Shown here: positions 27,149 to 36,431 of the stretch, piece after piece
Numbering within the stretch: the first letter of the stretch is position 1
Layout of the letters: every line of letters begins with the position of its first letter
Translations under genes and position numbers: made by a program
The notes under the pieces: generated by a model
What the model was told of the DNA's origin: nothing
Databases searched by the model: none
What the model saw: the letters and a program-made list of their open reading frames with translations, nothing else
From: Acidobacteriota bacterium
Lineage (GTDB): Bacteria; Acidobacteriota; Vicinamibacteria; Vicinamibacterales; UBA2999
Length of the DNA stretch: 64,000 bases
Direction: 5' to 3'
NCBI GenBank assembly: GCA_020851565.1
Contig: JADZCN010000031.1
Coordinates: 51,962 to 115,961 of the forward strand

Positions 27149-28971
27149 CTAGGGCACGATCAGCCGCACTTCGTTGGAGGCGGCCGAAGCGCCGCAGGAG
27201 TTGGTCGCGACGACCCGCACGTAGTAGGTGCCGGGGGGTGGCGCGGGCGTGAAGTACTCGCGCGAGCCGAGTGGCAGGACGGCAAGGTCCGAGAGCCCGG
27301 GCGCACTCCCCGGCGTGGAGGGCCCATGAGGTCGGCGTCGCGGTGCCCAGGGCGCCGAGATGCCAGGTGAACCGGTATCCGCCGGCCTGGGGAGCCACCG
27401 CGAGAAACGCTGGCGCGTCGGGAGCGGCACAGACCCCTGGAATCGTCACCACGACCGAATCGGACGCGTGCCCCGTGAACGTCGGACCGACCTGACGCGC
27501 CGAGACGTGGTACGTGCCGGCCGGCACGTCATCCGCCGCGAACGATGTGGTGCCTGGCGGCAAGAGGAGCGTGGTGATGTCGGCGAGGCCCACCGCACTG
27601 CCGACGCGGACTTCGATGGCGTCGACCGTTCCTCCAGGCTCATCAAGGCTCCACGCGAGGGCGGCGGAGGATCCATGGGAGGTCCCGAGCATGTTGCGGA
27701 CCTCGGCTGGCTCGACCAGGTCGCCAACCTGCACCGGAAGGCGCAGGCTCGGGGCACTGGCCACTCCGCCCTGCACGGCCCGGATGCGAGTCGCGTAGGT
27801 CCCGCTCGGTGCCGTCGTCGTCAGCGACGTGGCCGTGCCCACCGGAAACACGTACGGGTAGGTCAGGCCCATGTCGGCGCTGGCCTCGAGCACATAGTCC
27901 GGGGAACCCCCGGCGAGCGGAGCGTTCCACTGCAGCCGCACCTCGTTCCCATGAACCTCGGCGCGTTGGCCCCACGGGACATCCGGTGCCACCGGATCGC
28001 AGGTCGTGGACGACAGCACCACGGAATCGACCGACCAGCCCGTCGCCTCCACGGTGGAATCCGTGGCAAACAGCCACCGCAGCCGCACGTTGTGGCCGAC
28101 GGCGGCGGGGGGCAGGCTCACGCGCGCTTCGACGTAGCCGCCCGAGTCACCCGTCCAGGCCTGGCGGCCACCAATGGGACTGCCTTTGGCGCCCGAGACG
28201 ACGCCGGTGTAGCCGCCTGCCAGGAACACGCCGCCGGCCGCAACGATGTCCTGATAGGCACCGCCCTCGATGGAGATCTCGAGCACGCCGCCGTCGTAGC
28301 CGGCCTCCGTCAGGAACGCATGGTGAAACGTCAGCACGTAGCTTCCATCCGCGATGGGAACGCTCTCGGTGGTCATGGAAGCCGTGGAAGGCCCGAGGGG
28401 GTCGGGCGCGAACGCGCGATTCCTCTCGCCATGCGCGCCCCCCTCCAGGACGGTCCATCCGGTCGTATTGGTGGCACTCCGTGTAAAAAACGACGGGAAC
28501 GTCGGCGCCGTCACGTTGTCGAACCCTTCGTTGAAGAGCGTCGGCCCGGTCGGAAAGACGAAGGTCAACGGCGTGGCGGGTGCGTTCGTGCCGGTGTCGA
28601 GCAGCATCCTCGCCACGAGGGGCGTACCGCAGGCGGCTTCGGCCCGAAACGTGAAGGTGCGGCAGACGTTCCGGAGGTGCCCGAGGCTCCCGAAAATCTG
28701 TGCGCCGCTGGGCGAGACGACCCCGCCGCCGGACATCAGCGTGCCGCGGAGGACCGGGCTGGGGCCGCCCATTGATGAGGCAGAAGGTCATCCCGATGCC
28801 TTCGCCCGCATCGATCTCCGTGTTGCCGTTCATCTCGCTGCTCAGAAACGATGAACCGGCATACTGCCGGGCCTGCGCGGGCGAGGCCACCACGACCAGC
28901 CCGCCCAGCACTCCGGCGAGCGAACGGAGCACCGGGCGGCGGCGGAGCGGACGCGTATGGTTGTTCGTCAC
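27149..28971 (-). pseudogene. Frameshifted secreted protein with fibronectin-like C-terminal modules
   Basis: Reading must change frame twice to keep one protein. The signal peptide and start (GTG 28971, ...VVASPAQARQYAG) are in one frame up to about 28770. The frame 28772 to about 27311 carries the bulk (MSGGGVVSPSGAQIFGSL, FFTRSATNTTGWTVLEGG). The last 50 codons (PPGTYYVRVVATNSCG, stop at 27149) are in the first frame offset by one, after a CCCC run at 27308-27311. Both shifts look like one extra base. Sequence error or a recent pseudogene are both possible. The C-terminal modules resemble those of the genes at 36432 and 42552. Confidence 0.72.
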
Positions 28972-29104
28972 CCGCGCATCGTAGCAGACCGTGGGGCATT
29001 CACGGCCCCGGCAGTCCCTCACGTCTCGTACGCGCAGGGAGCAAGCATCGTGTCGAACGAGAGCACCGTGTTCGTCCCGTAGTGAATGACGACAGGACTC
29101 GACG

Positions 29105-30331
29105 CTACCTGATGCGCGCTCGGATCGCGTCCTTGTCGATGGTCTCGACCAGGGCGCGATTCGCGCGGCACCCGGCCGGGCTCGGGCCGTTGGCCTGCCG
29201 GTTGGACTGGTCCGCGGTGTTGAGGCAGCGATCGAACCCGCGGATGAGCACGACCTGCGCGGCCGAGCGCGGCGCGCTCTTGTCGAAGTACCCGTAGTTG
29301 GGCCGCGCCAGCGGGTGACAGCCGGCTGACGCAACGGTCCGAAACTTCGCGCGCAGGTTCGCACCCTTCTCCGCGTAGCAGGCCTGCGCGGCCTGGTCTG
29401 CCGGAGAGAGCTCCGCGGCCCAGGACGTGACCTCGTCCAGCGCCCTCCGCGCCTCGGCCAGTGCTCGAGCGGCCTCGCCCGTCGGGGACAGCTCCTTCGT
29501 GAGGGCGTCCTCCTCGATCTTTCTTGCCTCGGCCACCTGGGTGAGGAACTGCCCGGGATTGGGCATGTTCCCTGCGGTGGCCTGGTCTTCCTTCGCGCGC
29601 GCAGCGCGCCACGCGGGATCGCGCAAGGTTGCGAGGCGCGTCGTCATCCGGTCGACGGTCTCCTGGCGCTCCGCCACCGTCGTCTCGCGCGCCAGGGCGA
29701 GGATGTCCAGCGCGGCGCGCAGCGTCAGCGGCACCCACAGTTTCTCGGGGTCGCGGGCGATGATCAGTTGGTCGCCGTATCGCGGGATGCCGGCGAACTC
29801 GCCCTGACGGAGGGGTTGTCTGAACGCATCGTGATCGACCTGGCCGAACTCGGTCACCTTGCCGGGCTCACCCAGATCGCGCGTGATCTGGTTGATGGCG
29901 AAGTACTGGAGCTGGGTCTCGCCCGTATCCGAGCGGAGGATCGTGCCGCCGCGCTCGTACTCGAAGATCGGGAACGCCCCGAACGTCCACGATCCCATCA
30001 GGGGCAGCCCGCCAGGAGCGGGTTGCCCGGGCGCGTGACCGTAAGGGGTGCTGTTGTCGAGGCTGCCCCAGGTCTCGACGCTGAAGCCGATCGGCGCTGC
30101 GACACCCGGAGCGCGCTTCGCGATCTCGTTCAGCGCGAGCAACTCCGCCTCGAACGCCTTGACGAGGGCCGGGGTCGCGGCCTGTTCCTTGCGGGCGCTC
30201 TGGATGGCGGTGAGCCCCTTCCAGGGCTTCCACACGCCGGGTGAGTCCACGAGGTACTTCGGATACTGGGCCGCGGCCACGACACACCCGAGCGTGATCG
30301 CGGCGCCGAGGGTGAACGACAGGCGCATCAT
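29105..30331 (-). CDS. Exported protein of unknown function
   Basis: 408 residues from MMRLSFTLG. The signal peptide is about 1-22 (GCVVAAAQ). I did not recognise a family. Visible features are an Ala/Glu-rich helical stretch around residues 240-330 and a C-terminal part with several cysteines (AGCHPLARPNYGYFD, DRCLNT, SPAGCRAN), suggesting disulfides outside the cytoplasm. The track start at 30463 is too early. It lies between the frameshifted gene and hypF on the same strand. Confidence 0.65.
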   Translation of the reverse strand: MMRLSFTLGAAITLGCVVAAAQYPKYLVDSPGVWKPWKGLTAIQSARKEQAATPALVKAFEAELLALNEIAKRAPGVAAPIGFSVETWGSLDNSTPYGHAPGQPAPGGLPLMGSWTFGAFPIFEYERGGTILRSDTGETQLQYFAINQITRDLGEPGKVTEFGQVDHDAFRQPLRQGEFAGIPRYGDQLIIARDPEKLWVPLTLRAALDILALARETTVAERQETVDRMTTRLATLRDPAWRAARAKEDQATAGNMPNPGQFLTQVAEARKIEEDALTKELSPTGEAARALAEARRALDEVTSWAAELSPADQAAQACYAEKGANLRAKFRTVASAGCHPLARPNYGYFDKSAPRSAAQVVLIRGFDRCLNTADQSNRQANGPSPAGCRANRALVETIDKDAIRARIR

Positions 30332-30405
30332 CGAGCGCCGATTATCCCGCTCGCCCTCCGTTGCTGACAACCCAGCCAATCGGTGACGTCGACATTGCCA
30401 GAATG

Positions 30406-32784
30406 TCACCCGTCGCCGGCAGCGTCCTGCGCGGGCGCAGCCTGTGCCGATCGCGCCCCGCACACCGCCTGCCCCAGCGACAACCCGCCGTCGTTCGGCG
30501 GCACCAGCCGGTGTGTCAGCACGCGGAAGCCGCCGGCCGTGAGCAGATCCACCGTCCGCCCGAGCAGTCGCACGTTCTGGAACACGCCGCCGGACAGTAC
30601 GACCGTGGTCGCAGGGGCTGAAGCCCCGGCGCTCCGTACCGAACCGCTCGTGCTTTGAACCCTCGTGCTTTGAACCACCGCGCGAACCCCGCGCGCCACC
30701 CCCTCGTGAAATTCCGAGGCGATGACCGGCACCGGAACCCCCGCCTTCACGTCCGCAGCGATCGCGCGCAGCACCGGCGTCGGGTCCATCTCGAGCAGAC
30801 CCTCGCGATCCACCAGGCCGAACGCGTAGCCGCCCGCGGCCGAAGGGTCCGCGCCGTCAGCCGTGGCCGCGACGGCCTCCAGCTCGATGGCCGCCTGTGC
30901 CTCGTATGCAGAGACGTGCCGCACGCCGACGAGCGACGACACCGCGTCGAACAGCCGTCCCATGCTGCTGGAGGTGACCATCGACACACCTCGCGCGAAG
31001 CGCTGAGCGAGCAGCGCCCGCTCCCGCGCGGGACACGCCTGCACCGCGGGCAGCGCCTCGTCCCACGGGAGACCCGCCGCCGCCAGGTGTGCCAGCGCCA
31101 GGCGATAGCCGTGCCGCACGTCCACGTCGCTCGCGGGCAGCATCACGTTCTTCAGCCGCGCCACACGCCGCACCTCCGCGTAGCCGCCGACGAACACCTC
31201 GCCGCCCCACACCGCGCCGTCCAGCCCGTAGCCGGTGCCATCGAAGACGACGCCGATGACGCGCGCGTCCGGGCCCAGTCCGTGCTCGGCCATCGCCGCG
31301 CCGTGATGCGCGTGATGGTGCTGGACCGGCACCACCGGCAGCCTGCGCTCGCGCGCCCACACCGCCGCCCATCGCGACGAGAGATACCCGGGGTGGGGAT
31401 CGATGGCCACCATCGACGGCGCGATGTCGAACAGCGACGACAGGTTCGCCACGGCTCGCTCGAAGGCCGCCAGCGTCTCCACCGTTTCCATGTCCCCGAT
31501 GTGCTGGCTGAGATACGCGTCGCGACCCTGCGCCAGGCAGAAGGTCGCCTTGAGCTCGCCGCCAACGGCCAGGACGGGCGGCACCTCGAAGGGCAGGCGC
31601 ACGGGGAACGGCGCGAAGCCGCGCGATCGCCGGACAGGCAGCGGCTCACCACGGAACACGCGAATCACCGAGTCGTCGCACACCGTGTGGATGTCGCGAT
31701 CGTGGAAGAGGAACGCGTCCGCGAGCCCCGCGAGCTTCTCGCGTGCCTCGTCGTTGTCCTTCGCGATGGGCTCGTCCGAGCGGTTGCCGGAGGTCATCAC
31801 CAGCGGCCGATCCTCCAGCAGCAGGTGGTGGAGCGGCGAGTAGGGCAGCATCACGCCGAGGTGGTCCTGCCCGGGCGCGACCAGGCGCGAGACCGTGGCT
31901 GCCCCGGCGTCCGCCCGCCTTCGCAACAGGACAATCGGTCGCGCGCGGCTCCGGAGGTGCACCGCTTCGTCCGATCCCACCTCGCACAGCGCGCGGACCA
32001 TCTCCATCGTCGGCACCATCAGCGCAAAGGGCTTATCGCCACGGCCCTTCCGCGCGCGGAGCGCGGCCACCGCGGCGTCACTCTCCGCCAGGCACGCGAG
32101 GTGGAACCCGCCGATGCCTTTCACTGCCACGATTCGGCCCTGGCCGAGCCAGTCCTGTGCCGCGCGGACGGCCGCGTCGCGTTCGACGCGCGCAGCGCCC
32201 GGCGCCTCGAACCACACGTGCGGGCCGCACACGGGGCACGCCGTCGGCTCCGCGTGGTATCGCCGGTTCTCCGGGTCCTCGTACTCCCGCCGGCATGCCC
32301 CGCACATCTCGAACCGCCTCATCGTCGTCGTCGCGCGGTCGTACGGCAGCGACTGGATGATGGTGAAGCGCGGACCGCAGTGCGTGCAGTTGAGGAACGG
32401 GTAGTTGAAGCGGCGGTCGCCGGGGTCGCGCATCTCGCGGAGGCACGCGTCGCACGTGGCCACGTCCGGCGGGATGGACGTGCGGCGGCCGACGGCCTCG
32501 CCGCTGGCATCGATGTGGAACGTGGCCTCGCCGGTGGGGGCGAGCTCCCGCGTGGTCACCGAGTCGATCACCGCCAGGGGCGGCCGGTCGCGCATGAGCG
32601 AGTCGGCGAAGACGTCGAGGGCGTCGCGCGGACCTTCCAGCTCGATCACCACGGCCCCGGCGTCGTTGCGAACCATCCCGCCCAGGCCGAGGCGTCGCGC
32701 AAGGCCCGCCACGAATGGGCGAAAGCCCACCCCCTGCACCACACCACGGACCACCAGCTGCACGCGCCGCATGTCGCGCGCCAA
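30406..32784 (-). CDS. hypF: Carbamoyltransferase HypF, [NiFe]-hydrogenase maturation
   Basis: Makes the carbamoyl group that becomes the CN ligands of the hydrogenase iron, transferring it to HypE. 792 residues: acylphosphatase domain (VVRGVVQGVGFRPFV), two zinc fingers (CDACLREM...CTHCGPRF and CGACRREY...CPVCGP), YrdC-like domain, and Kae1-like domain with VQHHHAHHGA. Close to the C-terminus, between GVRAVVQ and TVVLSGGVFQN, is a low-complexity insert encoded by a repeat. HypE and the other hyp genes lie 16 kb away on the other strand. Confidence 0.95.
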   Translation of the reverse strand: MARDMRRVQLVVRGVVQGVGFRPFVAGLARRLGLGGMVRNDAGAVVIELEGPRDALDVFADSLMRDRPPLAVIDSVTTRELAPTGEATFHIDASGEAVGRRTSIPPDVATCDACLREMRDPGDRRFNYPFLNCTHCGPRFTIIQSLPYDRATTTMRRFEMCGACRREYEDPENRRYHAEPTACPVCGPHVWFEAPGAARVERDAAVRAAQDWLGQGRIVAVKGIGGFHLACLAESDAAVAALRARKGRGDKPFALMVPTMEMVRALCEVGSDEAVHLRSRARPIVLLRRRADAGAATVSRLVAPGQDHLGVMLPYSPLHHLLLEDRPLVMTSGNRSDEPIAKDNDEAREKLAGLADAFLFHDRDIHTVCDDSVIRVFRGEPLPVRRSRGFAPFPVRLPFEVPPVLAVGGELKATFCLAQGRDAYLSQHIGDMETVETLAAFERAVANLSSLFDIAPSMVAIDPHPGYLSSRWAAVWARERRLPVVPVQHHHAHHGAAMAEHGLGPDARVIGVVFDGTGYGLDGAVWGGEVFVGGYAEVRRVARLKNVMLPASDVDVRHGYRLALAHLAAAGLPWDEALPAVQACPARERALLAQRFARGVSMVTSSSMGRLFDAVSSLVGVRHVSAYEAQAAIELEAVAATADGADPSAAGGYAFGLVDREGLLEMDPTPVLRAIAADVKAGVPVPVIASEFHEGVARGVRAVVQSTRVQSTSGSVRSAGASAPATTVVLSGGVFQNVRLLGRTVDLLTAGGFRVLTHRLVPPNDGGLSLGQAVCGARSAQAAPAQDAAGDG
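30613..30676. repeat. Hairpin plus 15-base tandem repeat inside hypF
   Basis: GGGGC-TGAA-GCCCC hairpin at 30614-30627, then two copies of TCGTGCTTTGAACC with a 15-base period (30648 and 30663). It is in frame, encoding STRVQSTSGS and following residues on the minus strand, so the reading frame of hypF is kept. Confidence 0.75.
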
Positions 32785-32908
32785 GCATAGGGCATCCTAC
32801 GGGCCGGCGACTCTCCCATCGCTGTCTCGGCCACTCCTGCGCGGCGAGGTGGGCCAGGGCCGTCACCTGGAGTGGCGCCCGGACGTGCTGTCGGGTGATG
32901 ATGCGCCC

Positions 32909-33736
32909 ATGCCTCGAATCTCCGGCTCCGCCTCGTGCTCGGGCGCCATTGCAGTTGGCCTGGTGGCGGTGGTCCTCGTTCGCACGGTGCCTGCGCGCCA
33001 GGCAGCGCCCGACCCCGGCCGCTTCGAGGCCGACATCGCCGTGTTCGAGGCGGAGGACCGCGCGCGTCCTCCGTTGCCCGGTGGCGTGCTCTTCGTCGGC
33101 AGCTCCAGCATCCGTTACTGGGACCTGGCGAAGGCGTTCCCGGGCCGCCGCGCGATCAAGCGCGGCTTCGGCGGATCGCACGTGTCGGACACCCTCCACT
33201 TCGCCGACCGCATCGTCGTCCCTTACCGGCCCGCCCTGATCGTCTTCTACGCGGGCGACGCGGACGTCGCCGGCGGCAAGTCCGCCGAGCAGATTGCCAT
33301 GGACTACCGTGCGCTCCTTGCGCTCATTCGCGCGAAACTGCCCGAGGCGCGTACGATCGTGATTGGCACGAAGCCGAGCCCGGCGCACTGGAGCCACATG
33401 GCGACGATTCGTGCGGCGAATGCTGCCGCGAGGGCCCTCGCGGCGGCCGAGCCGCTCGTCGATTTCGTCGACGTGGAGGCCGCGCTCCTCGGCCCGGACG
33501 GACGGCCGCGCGCCGACTACTACGCCGAGAACGGGCTCAACCTGAACGAACGCGGCTACGACGCGTGGAATGCGGCGGTCCGGCCAGCCATCGAGCGCTA
33601 CTGGCCGCATTTGACGGGCAAAGGCCCGCACGCTGACCTGTTCCGGATCACCTGGCCGCGGCCGGCGCAGGCTGGGCTCCCATCGGCGGCGGCGCCGGTG
33701 CGCGTGCCAATCGCGACGCGGAAATCAGGGCCGTGA
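32909..33736 (+). CDS. SGNH-hydrolase-like exported protein lacking catalytic residues
   Basis: 275 residues from MPRISGS; signal or anchor helix about 8-27. The SGNH/GDSL framework is clear: block I FVGSSSIRYW, block II GFGGSHVSD, block III YAGDADV, block V NGLNLNERGY. In related proteins block III is usually GDND and block V is DGLHLN. Here the Asn of block III is Ala, and the Asp and His of block V are both Asn. The fold is therefore probably kept but the esterase chemistry lost. It diverges from hypF. Confidence 0.75.
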   Translation: MPRISGSASCSGAIAVGLVAVVLVRTVPARQAAPDPGRFEADIAVFEAEDRARPPLPGGVLFVGSSSIRYWDLAKAFPGRRAIKRGFGGSHVSDTLHFADRIVVPYRPALIVFYAGDADVAGGKSAEQIAMDYRALLALIRAKLPEARTIVIGTKPSPAHWSHMATIRAANAAARALAAAEPLVDFVDVEAALLGPDGRPRADYYAENGLNLNERGYDAWNAAVRPAIERYWPHLTGKGPHADLFRITWPRPAQAGLPSAAAPVRVPIATRKSGP

Positions 33737-34237
33737 CGATGCCAGCACCTGCCTCGCGAACGCAATGGCGGCCTCGCGGTTCTGGCGCTTGTCGTTCTGG
33801 ATCTCGACGACGATGTCGAAGGCTCTGGCATTGTTGCCACGACAGACGAGCACATGGGTTCCGTCGATGAGATCTCTCACGTACGCGGCCGGCGCCGGGA
33901 GGCCCTCGACCGGTTCCGTGAAGCCCAACTCGCTCGGCTTGATTGACGTGCAGACCATCGGGTTCTGCAGCACGTAGAAGACGTGAGGAATGTCGCGACC
34001 GTTGGCGGGGAAGAAGGTGCAGCCGCCCGACGGGAGTGTCATTGGCGTGCCGGTGACGGCGGTCACCTGCTCCACCGTCAGCGGGCACGGGTTGTCGGTA
34101 CTTGCCCCCGCCGCTGGTGCCGCGGACGTTGCGGGCGCGGATGCGGCCGGCGCCTCATTCGTGTTCCCGCCGCACCCTGCGATGGCCGCCAGCACGATCC
34201 CCGCGCTCATCGAGCGCAGAAGTCCCGACACAGTCAT
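33725..34237 (-). CDS. Small lipoprotein of unknown function
   Basis: 170 residues from MTVSGLL with GGAGCAAT just upstream. Lipobox AIAGC is near residue 22, then an Ala/Ser/Pro linker and a compact domain starting CPLTVEQVTAVTG with four cysteines. The pattern loosely resembles DUF3558-type lipoproteins; I am not sure. It overlaps the end of the convergent SGNH-like gene by 12 bases. Confidence 0.7.
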   Translation of the reverse strand: MTVSGLLRSMSAGIVLAAIAGCGGNTNEAPAASAPATSAAPAAGASTDNPCPLTVEQVTAVTGTPMTLPSGGCTFFPANGRDIPHVFYVLQNPMVCTSIKPSELGFTEPVEGLPAPAAYVRDLIDGTHVLVCRGNNARAFDIVVEIQNDKRQNREAAIAFARQVLASSRP

Positions 34238-34331
34238 GATTGCTCCTTCCACTCGGGGCCGTTCCCGGCGCCCCGGCCGGCGTCAGTCTACTATCACAGT
34301 GGGATCGACACTGCGCTACCATGCCCCCACG

Positions 34332-36263
34332 ATGCGCACCCGGCTGACCCTCGCGTGTCTCGTCCTCCTGCTGATCGCCCAGGCGGCACACCCGCTCGCC
34401 CAGCGGAGAAGCCCCGTCGGGGACTGGACGCACCACGGCGGCGATGCCGGGAGCACGAAGTACGCGCCGCTCGACCAGATCACGCCCGCGAACGTCGGCT
34501 CGCTCCGCATCGCGTGGAGACGACCCGCCATCGACCCCGACATCACCGCCGCCCACCCCAAGCTCGTGGTCCCCCGCAATTTCCGCGCGACGGCGCTCAA
34601 GGCCGACGGGATGCTCTTCGCCTCCAACGCCATCGGCCTCGCCGAAGCGATCGAGCCCGAGAGCGGGCGAACCGTTTGGACGCAGGAGGTGCCGCCGGGC
34701 GAGGTCGAGGGGCCAGGCGCAAGCCGGACGCTTGCCTACTGGCGCGGCGATGGCGGTGCGCGCGTGTTCGCCGTACGTGGCGGATACCTCTACGCACTCG
34801 AGGCTCGGAGCGGGAAGCCCATCGCAACGTTCGGCGCCGGCAGCCGCGTGGATCTCGTCGCCGGCCTCGGCACTGCCTCCACCTTCCGCTGGAGCGCGCC
34901 CTCGCCGCTCGTCGTCCGCGATGTCGTCATCATCGGCGGCCAGGGCTGGACCGACGAGGGAACGCAGGAGCACATTCCGCCCGGTGATGTGCGCGCCTTC
35001 GACGCCCGCACCGGCGCATTGCGCTGGACGTTCCACGTGGTGCCGCGCCAGGGCGAGCCCGGCATCGAAACGTGGGAGCGCGACTCGTGGAAGGAGACCG
35101 GCAGCGCCAAGGCGTGGAACTTCATCAGCGCCGACGAGGAGCTCGGCTACATCTACGTCCCGCTCAGCAGCGCCGCCAACGAGTGGTACGGCGGAGAGCG
35201 GCCCGGCGCGAACCTCTACTCCGACAGCCTCGTGTGCCTCGACGCCGCGACGGGCGAGCGCAAGTGGCACTTCCAGATGGTCCACCACGACCTCTGGGAC
35301 TACGACAACCCCACCGCGCCAATCCTCGCGGACATCACGGTCGACGGCCGCCGGATCAAAGCCGTCGTGCAGGTGACCAAGCAGGCGTTCACGTTCGTCT
35401 TCGACCGCGTTACCGGCGAGCCGGTGTGGCCCATCGAGGAGCGTCCCGTCCCGAAGTCCATCGTGCCGGGCGAGTGGACCTCGCCGACACAGCCGTTCCC
35501 GACCAGGCCGGCGCCGTTCGATCGCCAGGGGCTCACCGACGACGACCTCATCGATTTCACGCCGGAGCTGAAGGCCGAGGCGCGCGAGATCGTCAAGGAG
35601 TGGACCATCGGCCCGATGTTCACGCCGCCCACCATCGAAGGCGCGGACGGCAGGAAGGGAACGATGTATCTCCCCGGCTGGGTGGGCGGGGCGAACTGGG
35701 GCGGGGCGGCGTTCGATCCAGAGACCGGCGTACTGTACGTGCCGTCGGTCACCTTCCCCTGGCTGGGGGCACTCGTGCCCGGCAAGGGACGCTTTGCGTA
35801 TCAGCAGACGCGGCAGCGGCTGGATCGCGTGCCGGGTCCCGGCCCGCGCGGGTTGCCGATCACGAAGCCGCCGTACGGCCGCATCACGGCCATCGACCTG
35901 AACACCGGCGAGCACGTCTGGATGGTGCCGAACGGCGACGGCCCGCGCGACCACCCGGCGTTGAAGGATCTGAACCTCCCGCCGCTCGGGCACATGGGCC
36001 GCGCCGCGCCGCTGGTGACGAAGACGCTGCTCTTCGTGACCGAGGGGAGTGAGACCGGGCTCAGCATCCCGCCGGGAGGCGGGGGCAGGTGGCTGGGCGC
36101 GTACGACAAGAAGACCGGTCGTCGCCTGGCGCGGATTCCCCTCCCGGCCGGCGCCACCGGTGCGCCGATGACCTACCTGCACGCCGGCCGGCAATACATC
36201 GTCGTCGCCGTCGCGGGAGAGGATCACGATCCTGAGCTGGTGGCGCTCGCCACTCCGCGCTGA
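34332..36263 (+). CDS. PQQ-dependent quinoprotein dehydrogenase, exported
   Basis: 643 residues, signal peptide 1-24 (HPLAQRR). It has an eight-bladed quinoprotein propeller: DWTHHGGDAGSTKYAPLDQI at the start, LDAATGERKWHFQMVHHDLWDYD, VTGEPVWPIEE, and FDPETGVLYV. There is no membrane-helix domain of Gcd type and no haem-c motif, so electrons must go to a separate acceptor. It resembles soluble PQQ glucose/alcohol dehydrogenase-like proteins common in soil bacteria. The substrate is not readable. Confidence 0.87.
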   Translation: MRTRLTLACLVLLLIAQAAHPLAQRRSPVGDWTHHGGDAGSTKYAPLDQITPANVGSLRIAWRRPAIDPDITAAHPKLVVPRNFRATALKADGMLFASNAIGLAEAIEPESGRTVWTQEVPPGEVEGPGASRTLAYWRGDGGARVFAVRGGYLYALEARSGKPIATFGAGSRVDLVAGLGTASTFRWSAPSPLVVRDVVIIGGQGWTDEGTQEHIPPGDVRAFDARTGALRWTFHVVPRQGEPGIETWERDSWKETGSAKAWNFISADEELGYIYVPLSSAANEWYGGERPGANLYSDSLVCLDAATGERKWHFQMVHHDLWDYDNPTAPILADITVDGRRIKAVVQVTKQAFTFVFDRVTGEPVWPIEERPVPKSIVPGEWTSPTQPFPTRPAPFDRQGLTDDDLIDFTPELKAEAREIVKEWTIGPMFTPPTIEGADGRKGTMYLPGWVGGANWGGAAFDPETGVLYVPSVTFPWLGALVPGKGRFAYQQTRQRLDRVPGPGPRGLPITKPPYGRITAIDLNTGEHVWMVPNGDGPRDHPALKDLNLPPLGHMGRAAPLVTKTLLFVTEGSETGLSIPPGGGGRWLGAYDKKTGRRLARIPLPAGATGAPMTYLHAGRQYIVVAVAGEDHDPELVALATPR

Positions 36264-36344
36264 CAAGGAATCAACCCACCCGTATCGATCCCGCCGCGCG
36301 AGACTGCCCCGACGAGGGCCGTGCGCGAGGCGCGCCAATCGATC

Positions 36345-36424
36345 CCCTAGGGACCATTGGTGATTCGATTACGAATCGTAGGTAGTGGACCCGATTCCGC
36401 ATCGCACCGGCCGTGACGGATAAG
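36345..36424 (+). promoter_or_regulatory. Promoter region with CCCTAGGG palindrome and CCCGATTC box (copy 1)
   Basis: CCCTAGGGA at 36345, CCCGATTC exactly 45 bases further at 36390, and a GATAAG -10-like box at about 36419. The same two boxes with the same 45-base offset occur upstream of the paralogous gene at 42552. A GATTCG-ATTA-CGAATC inverted repeat sits between the boxes in this copy only. Confidence 0.5.
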
Positions 36425-36431
36425 AGAGCCC

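Noticed and set aside
27045-27310. C-terminal extension of the 575-residue minus ORF
   Set aside because: After the CCCC frameshift this frame is Arg-rich nonsense overlapping the end of the oxidoreductase gene; the true C-terminus is in the 27149-27430 frame.
34155-36338. 727-residue minus ORF opposite the PQQ dehydrogenase
   Set aside because: Antisense of a clear quinoprotein propeller; no signal or domain.
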